A stretch of 64,000 nucleotides of DNA, taken from Tenebrio molitor (lineage: Eukaryota > Arthropoda > Insecta > Coleoptera > Tenebrionidae). Location of the stretch: the NCBI RefSeq assembly GCF_963966145.1, contig NC_091047.1:19530001-19594000 (forward strand), written 5' to 3'. Made by a program: the position numbers and the translations under genes. The notes under the pieces were generated by a model that searched no databases, was not told the origin of the DNA, and saw only the letters and a list, made by a program, of their open reading frames with translations. This document shows, in pieces, positions 58,351 through 64,000 of this stretch (position 1 is its first letter; each line of letters begins with the position of its first letter).

Positions 58351-60386
58351 GTAATGCGTCAATGAGGATTGATAAATCTGGGTAAAAGTCAGCTTATTAA
58401 CACTCGACAAGAATCGATACTTTCTTCCTCTCCTAAAGCGAATGTAACTGCACTTCTTACTTTCGAGCCTTTCTAGGCCAAACAAATCGTTGGCGGTTCT
58501 AGACCCACCAGTAATCAAATTTGCAAACGTTCCATATTTTGCAGAGCATCTAGCGATGGGCGAAGATTATCGGCGTTAATCGCGTGAGACCTAGAACCAC
58601 CTCGTGGACCAATCTGAAGAAACGGTACAAATATTTTAATTGTCGACTGAAGCATCGTTTAGATCTGTCGATACGGCTTGGAAAACTTCTTTGAACTGAA
58701 TTAAATTTCAGTGAAATTTATGTGTAGAAAGTGGCCAAGTTTACAACAGTGAAATGTTCGTGTTTGTTGAATGTTAATAACCTTCTGAAGGTTACTATAA
58801 GTAATTGACCGTTCTTAATAAAAGAGTGGTGCACGTAAATGCCAGCCTCTTAAAATGCTTTATAAATCAAGTTTTACATCATGGAATATGATTACGTGTC
58901 GTAGAAAAGGATACGTGGCTGGAGGGGTGGATGACTAAAGTTGACGAGCTGGAGCACTAGTTCTTCTGGATGGTCTTAAAACCAGTCCAAAATAGAATTT
59001 ACATCATAAATTCTAATTCGGAGCGAAACGTGATTCAGTTCTTGGTGTAGGAGGAGATCGGAATATTCATGCAACAAACAAAAGAATTTGTTTACAAAAG
59101 TTGTTGTCGTGATTTGGTAAAACCTTTATCCAATAGTTTTTATAATAAATTGTTATTCACTTTTGAAGGGAGACCTCGAGACTATGATTCTTCATTTTTT
59201 GCCCAATTAATAGATATCCTTCGTGCCTAGAACTCTTCGTTGGTTCTACGAAGATATTTTTTGGGAAGTATTCTGTTGTGATATTTACAGTGACCCACGT
59301 TTCTTTCAATCTAGTAATTTTGTTCAACGAAAGATTTTTGGGAAATTGACTAAACTTGTAAAATAGTATGAGGCACCAGTTTTACTGCAAAGAAGCATTT
59401 TGAATAAATTGTTAGACAAACAAAAGGATTGTAGATGATATTGGGGGAAAATGGTTAACACGTTTGTTCGAATTTGTAAATTGTTTAAAACATTGTTTAG
59501 TTATTTTGTTCACATTAATTTAGTTACAGTTATCGTGTAACCGCATTCGGTTTGCCGCCTTTACAGGTGTGAGAATCTACCAAATGTTAAAAATAATTCT
59601 CAGCAAATGTCAAAAATTGCATGCAATATCCACCAGATCATTATGTAGAAAAAACTTGTAAAATAAAATGGGTGTGCTAAGTAGCGCTTGTACTTAATTA
59701 AATTTAATAGCAGAAATTTACCGCAACAGTATTGTTTGAGAATATCTGATTTTCAGCAAAATTGCAACATCTATCATTTATCGACCGTTTTTATTAAAAT
59801 TTTCACATCAAGTTCAATTGAATGGGGCAGAGGTGATTAAACGCTTTGTTCTTTCATATTACCAAGGCTGGCAAGCATTTTACAGTTCTTGAATTTTAAC
59901 TAAATACATTCATATCAACAACAAAATTACCAATTTCTTTGTTGCACTAATAAATTATCTAATAACTTCTTTTTAAACATGCGTAGATTATAGTTTTGCA
60001 ACTGCTAAAAATACTAATAAAATAGTTATTTATCTTCAAGTGGTCGAAAATCGCGCTTTTACCGAATATTTAACTGGTACCATGGTGGTGTAACACGAGT
60101 CGCCCATATTCACGGATGACAGATGTCAAAATCACAAATAGCAAAATGGCCGTTCAACGTTAAATGAAAAGTAAACTTTAGACTTTTGTAGACTTTACGA
60201 ATATTATTGAACCTTCAAGTACTAATAATATTGCAGCAAGGGAACTAGGAATTAGGTACTGGTGCCTTAAAATTTGAAAATTGTAAGTTTGAAAATTGTC
60301 ATTTTACTGAACTCCAGCAAAATAAAATGAACATGTTCATGTCCGATTTTTTTTTATGATTCGCTTGAAGATAAAATAGTATAGTT
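58351..60386. other. no confident gene
   Basis: A possible short exon after TATTTTGCAG at ~58547 would end the frame within twelve codons. Otherwise AT-rich with nothing recognised. Confidence 0.35.
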
Positions 60387-60607
60387 TATAGTTTGTCCAG
60401 CGAGAGATTGGTTGACATAAAAAATCACTAAATTCTACGCAGAGATAGTAGTACCTAGCGCGCGTAAAATTTGAAATATATCCTTCAAGCAAGTAACATT
60501 TTTTGCTTTGAAATTATGCTCTAATTAATCTATTCTAGTGCATTTTTTAGTGTTGGGTTACAAGCCTACAATTTACAATCTCCCAATCTCTCGCTGGACG
60601 AAGTATA
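60387..60607. mobile_element. 221-bp MITE
   Basis: The left end TATAGTTTGTCCAGCGAGAG and the reverse-complemented right end TATACTTCGTCCAGCGAGAG share 20+ bases through AGATTGG. Non-coding interior. Confidence 0.65.
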
Positions 60608-60617
60608 CAAATATCAT

Positions 60618-60719
60618 TCAGAGTAGAAGGTCTTTTTGTGCTTTACCCAGTTGTCGACCTCGACTTCCTCCCGGTCTTCAATCTCTGGGCTTAGCACAAA
60701 AAGACTCACTTCTACTCTT
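60618..60719. repeat. ~100-bp stem-loop next to the MITE
   Basis: AGAGTAGAAGGTCTTTTTGT and GCTTTACCCAG are mirrored by CTGGGCTTAGCACAAAAAGA and CTCACTTCTACTCT. The stem is about 32 bp with a ~35-bp loop. It may be a tiny MITE or a hairpin RNA precursor. Confidence 0.55.
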
Positions 60720-60949
60720 AATGATATAATCTACTATTTATTGTCTAGCGACTAAAAATAATTTGTAATTAATTAATCATAATATTAATGATACAAATAC
60801 TAACATAATTAAAATTAATTCCATATAAAAGAGACTCAGTACGTCATCGGTTTTAGGTAAATCATATTTCATTTCATACTTCGTCCTAGATTTTTTGGTA
60901 GTAAATCTAATTATGTCGTTTTGACTCTTCCAGGATATCTTGGGGAACA

Positions 60950-61434
60950 ATTTTCGTAAAAATTAAACAACTACTGAGAATAAAATAAACTGTTTATAAA
61001 TTTTGCTAACGGCAAATGTGCTTAGTCTGTAGCTGCGATTTTGAGAAAGTTTAATTTAAGTTTTTAAGAATGTAAAAAAATAATGAGTATACCTATCTGT
61101 CATTCCTTCATACCTTAATTGATATTAGACGTCACCTACGGTAGGAAATTATTGCCTTTCGTCCCTTATCACACAAATAACTATTTTTGATAATGATTTT
61201 CGCTAAAATGAAACAATTAGCTAGAATGAAATAAACTGTTTGTAAACCGAAATTTTGCTAACGGCAAGTGTGCTTACTCTGTAGATCTGATTTTTTAATA
61301 TAAAGAAGAGTAGAAAAATTGTAAGTATACTTCTGGAAAAAAGTATCATCTCTTGTGTGATTATTATTAAACATCACCCGTAGCAGGAAATCATACAGTT
61401 TCCTCCCCCTTGTCATACAAATAACTATTTTTGC
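60950..61434. repeat. diverged tandem duplication, ~245-bp period
   Basis: Units 60950-61190 and 61196-61434 share TTTTCG.TAAAA, AAATAAACTGTTT, TTTTGCTAACGGCAA.TGTG and CAAATAACTATTTTTG at a constant offset of about 245. Neither unit is coding. Confidence 0.7.
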
Positions 61435-64000
61435 AAACTGTAATCTTATCCCTACTATAGAATTGCCAATAGGAATACATAATTGCTTTATAACGAACTG
61501 CTTCTTAATTTCCGGTTGAACTCACTGATTTCAAGAGAAACTAATAGTGTTCTAAAAGTCTTCATCTTGTATAAACTAAAACAACAAATTCAAAAATAAA
61601 CCTAAGAGAAAGAGAGTACCTATCGGTGTCAAGATTTGTTTTTAGTATCGATTATAATCCAATATAAAATTTTACTGGAAAAGATTTATTTATGGCCATG
61701 TCTCTCTTCTTAATGTTCGACAGGACAATTTTTCACAAACATGTGGCGCTGTCGCGTTTTTTCTCAAGCAATGAATTTATGTTACACTCCGTAAAGTTTA
61801 GTATTCCTCAGTATCAAGTTTCTTGCCATTGAGTTTAAGACCGCAAGTATACCGAATCCCCATCAAATCTGGGACAAGAATGTCGGCTGATAGTCTCGTT
61901 TGGAACGTTATTCCTTCAATGTGGGACGATCACGACACCAATACGCAAGAATTAACCATTAATAATAACGAAAAGCGTTGTACCTAAGTTTTATTGGGCT
62001 AAGCTAGCACTTTAGCGAATACTCTTGGACAAAAAAATCATAAATTAAAACCGACTCAGATTTAATAGTGAAACAATTATTATTATCCAACACATAAACG
62101 TCGTGATAAACTGTGGTAATTTCGTGCAAATTATTTCGCAATTCGACACTTGCCGCTTTAGCTGAGAAAATTTACGTGGTGCAGGAGTGAAACAGCAATC
62201 AGCAATCATGCAAGTGGTATAACATTAGTGGTGCAAGGAGTAATTTAACAATAAATATGGGTCAGAGTAAACAATGGTAGGTTGGCGCTCATTGTTGGAT
62301 CAGCCAGAATCACTGAAACTTTCACTATTATACAGACACTCATAATTTGCATATTTCATTATTATTTCATTTTACGGAGGAACTACGGTGCGAGCTCTAA
62401 AACAGATCGTGGAGATTAGCCGAAACTAATTGAAGCATGAATGCTATTCTCGCTTTTCTGGCTAATACGAAAAATTGTTAAATTAACGATAAGGCCAAAT
62501 CGTGCACACAGTTGGTTTCCTTATTCGATAAATTAAAACCATTGCGGCTTTATTGGACCATGAAGCATTCACATCCCGCCATTTTTACAGTCTGATTAAT
62601 TTTTCATAAGCCACACCGAATTTGAATGCGAATGTCACACAGCGACTGGTAGAAAAAGCATGGAAAAAGAGGACACGATGCCATTTTGCACGTTATTATT
62701 TTTTGTTGTAAAACATCTGTTCTAAAATGGCACCTTGGCCATAACTTATCTTCATAAAACATGCATTGGAAGCGTTAAAATTGAGCAATTTTGAACCTTT
62801 CGTGATTTCTTTTGCACAACTGCGCTGCATATGCAAAAATTCTTTGATATTTATAGGTAATAAATTTTCTTGTGGAAAAAAATGTTTGGGCTATTTATTG
62901 AAATTATAATTCTATGGTGTAATCCGCCTGTGAATAAACAATCGGATGTTGTAGTAAGAAAGAACTGTGACAACGTCCGGTTACAACGACAAAAACCAAC
63001 ACGTGAGAGTAGTTGAACAGTTAACAACTTTGCGGAAATTTCAATGCTTCACATGAAGCCTTTAATGGTTTCGGCGAGGATGAGGTCATGTTACATAACA
63101 GCACATGATGCCCTAGGTTCCCATATAATCGCGATGAAGATCTAATGGAAATTTTAGCCAACAGCAGGTTCGAACGAACGGACGAAACTGCGACAAAGTG
63201 TGCAGTATGGTGATTAGCCTTATCTTGCCGGTCTGTCCCATGCTTCAGGTGTTTTGATTATAGTCTGTGATTTCCATGCGTGACGAATTTTCGCGAAGTT
63301 CACTGAACATTTAAATGCAGTAGGTACGAACAAGAAAATGTTCAAATGTTTCTAATTAACAGACGTAATTGATCGTAAGATTGTTCATTAAATCCGTTTT
63401 GAAAACAGCACGAGTAGAATTGCATAACCTTGATTTTTTTTAATTTAATTACAAAAAACTATTAATGAACTTGGAATTGTTACATTCTTTCTTCACTGTT
63501 ATTACATCGAGTGCCGTTAAATTCTTGTGTACCTATCTGTTTTGTAATTTACATATTGATACCGTTGCGGAAGAATACGACATGACATTTTCATATTTTA
63601 AAGGTTTTTGACTTTTGTGGTGATTTGGACAACAATGACTGCTATTAGTGGGAAAAGTTGAGTAGTACCACTTACCTTAGAAATGAAAAGTAATCTACAA
63701 TAGCAATGGCCTTGGTTTTTGTTAAAAATACGTTTGTGGTTATGAGTGCGTAAAAATTTAATTTAGCTATTCAGTTCTTCTCAGAAGATTCGCTGAACTA
63801 CAAATTTATAATGGAGGTTATCTTGTTAATAGTTATACAAAGAAGACCAACTTCTCTCTTTTGCCACACCAATTAGTTGAAAATACTTAAATGGCGAAAA
63901 CTTCAAATACTTCTTAAAAATTGTGTTCAAGTAGATATTTCTTTGAAAACCATGCGTCAATAATATTTTAGTATTTTAAATGTTTGTATATTACTATTTC
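61435..64000. other. no gene recognised to the right edge
   Basis: Mixed-composition DNA, somewhat less AT-rich than the repeats to its left (e.g. 61700-62300, 63000-63300). No open frame with splice support was found. It could be intron of the gene that starts at 51842. Confidence 0.35.

Noticed and set aside
1..64000. CRISPR array, bacterial operon or phage features
   Set aside because: The window is eukaryotic: spliced genes, poly(A) signals, animal transposons. No spaced direct-repeat array was seen.

Overview
The window is nuclear DNA of an insect. The evidence is AT-rich sequence, spliced genes with very short introns (51 bp in two genes), long introns and spacers full of Tc1/mariner-type and hAT elements, and coding sequences of the arthropod type. 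A beetle fits the dense palindromic MITEs, but the order is an inference. No database search was possible; every call comes from reading the sequence.

Left part (1-5.9 kb): two genes in tandem on the minus strand. An intronless Rpt5/PSMC3 proteasome ATPase (4454-5734) lies 0.5 kb upstream of a KCTD3/SHKBP1-type BTB gene. Four exons of the latter are visible (3914-2775), and it runs off the left edge before its WD40 region. A diverged 196-bp tandem duplication fills the gap between them. From 5.9 to 12.5 kb there is no convincing gene. That stretch holds several MITEs, and a hAT end interrupts a repeat whose second copy is at 23.1 kb.

Middle (12.5-30.9 kb): two convergent genes with stop codons 332 bp apart. 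The plus-strand gene (12551-17102, five exons, 346 codons) is an ER-bound oxygenase/mpaB-like (DUF2236) protein. Its 3.3-kb intron holds an 868-bp foldback element and a mariner remnant with a nested MITE. The minus-strand gene (30846-17435) is the main protein of the window. It is a predicted 1340-residue type I membrane protein in 14 coding exons. Order: signal peptide, three WAP, six thyroglobulin type-1, four antistasin-like and three lustrin/EB-like modules, one Kunitz domain, a SEA-like juxtamembrane segment, one membrane helix and a 43-residue tail. All 13 introns are phase 1 and the reading frame closes exactly. It looks like a cell-surface protease-inhibitor array.

Right part (30.9-64 kb): mostly non-coding. 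It contains a mitochondrial nad1 fragment (37.6 kb), a decayed mariner transposase (40.9 kb), several TIR elements, and a 1219-bp hAT element with a perfect 8-bp target duplication and a nested MITE (49.2-50.5 kb). The one confident gene start is at 51842 on the plus strand: a signal-peptide exon that splices out in phase 1, preceded by a GC-rich leader with two tiny upstream ORFs. Its later exons are not established; one phase-compatible candidate is at 58267. Weak orphan exon candidates are noted near 35.1, 45.5, 51.3 and 58.1 kb.
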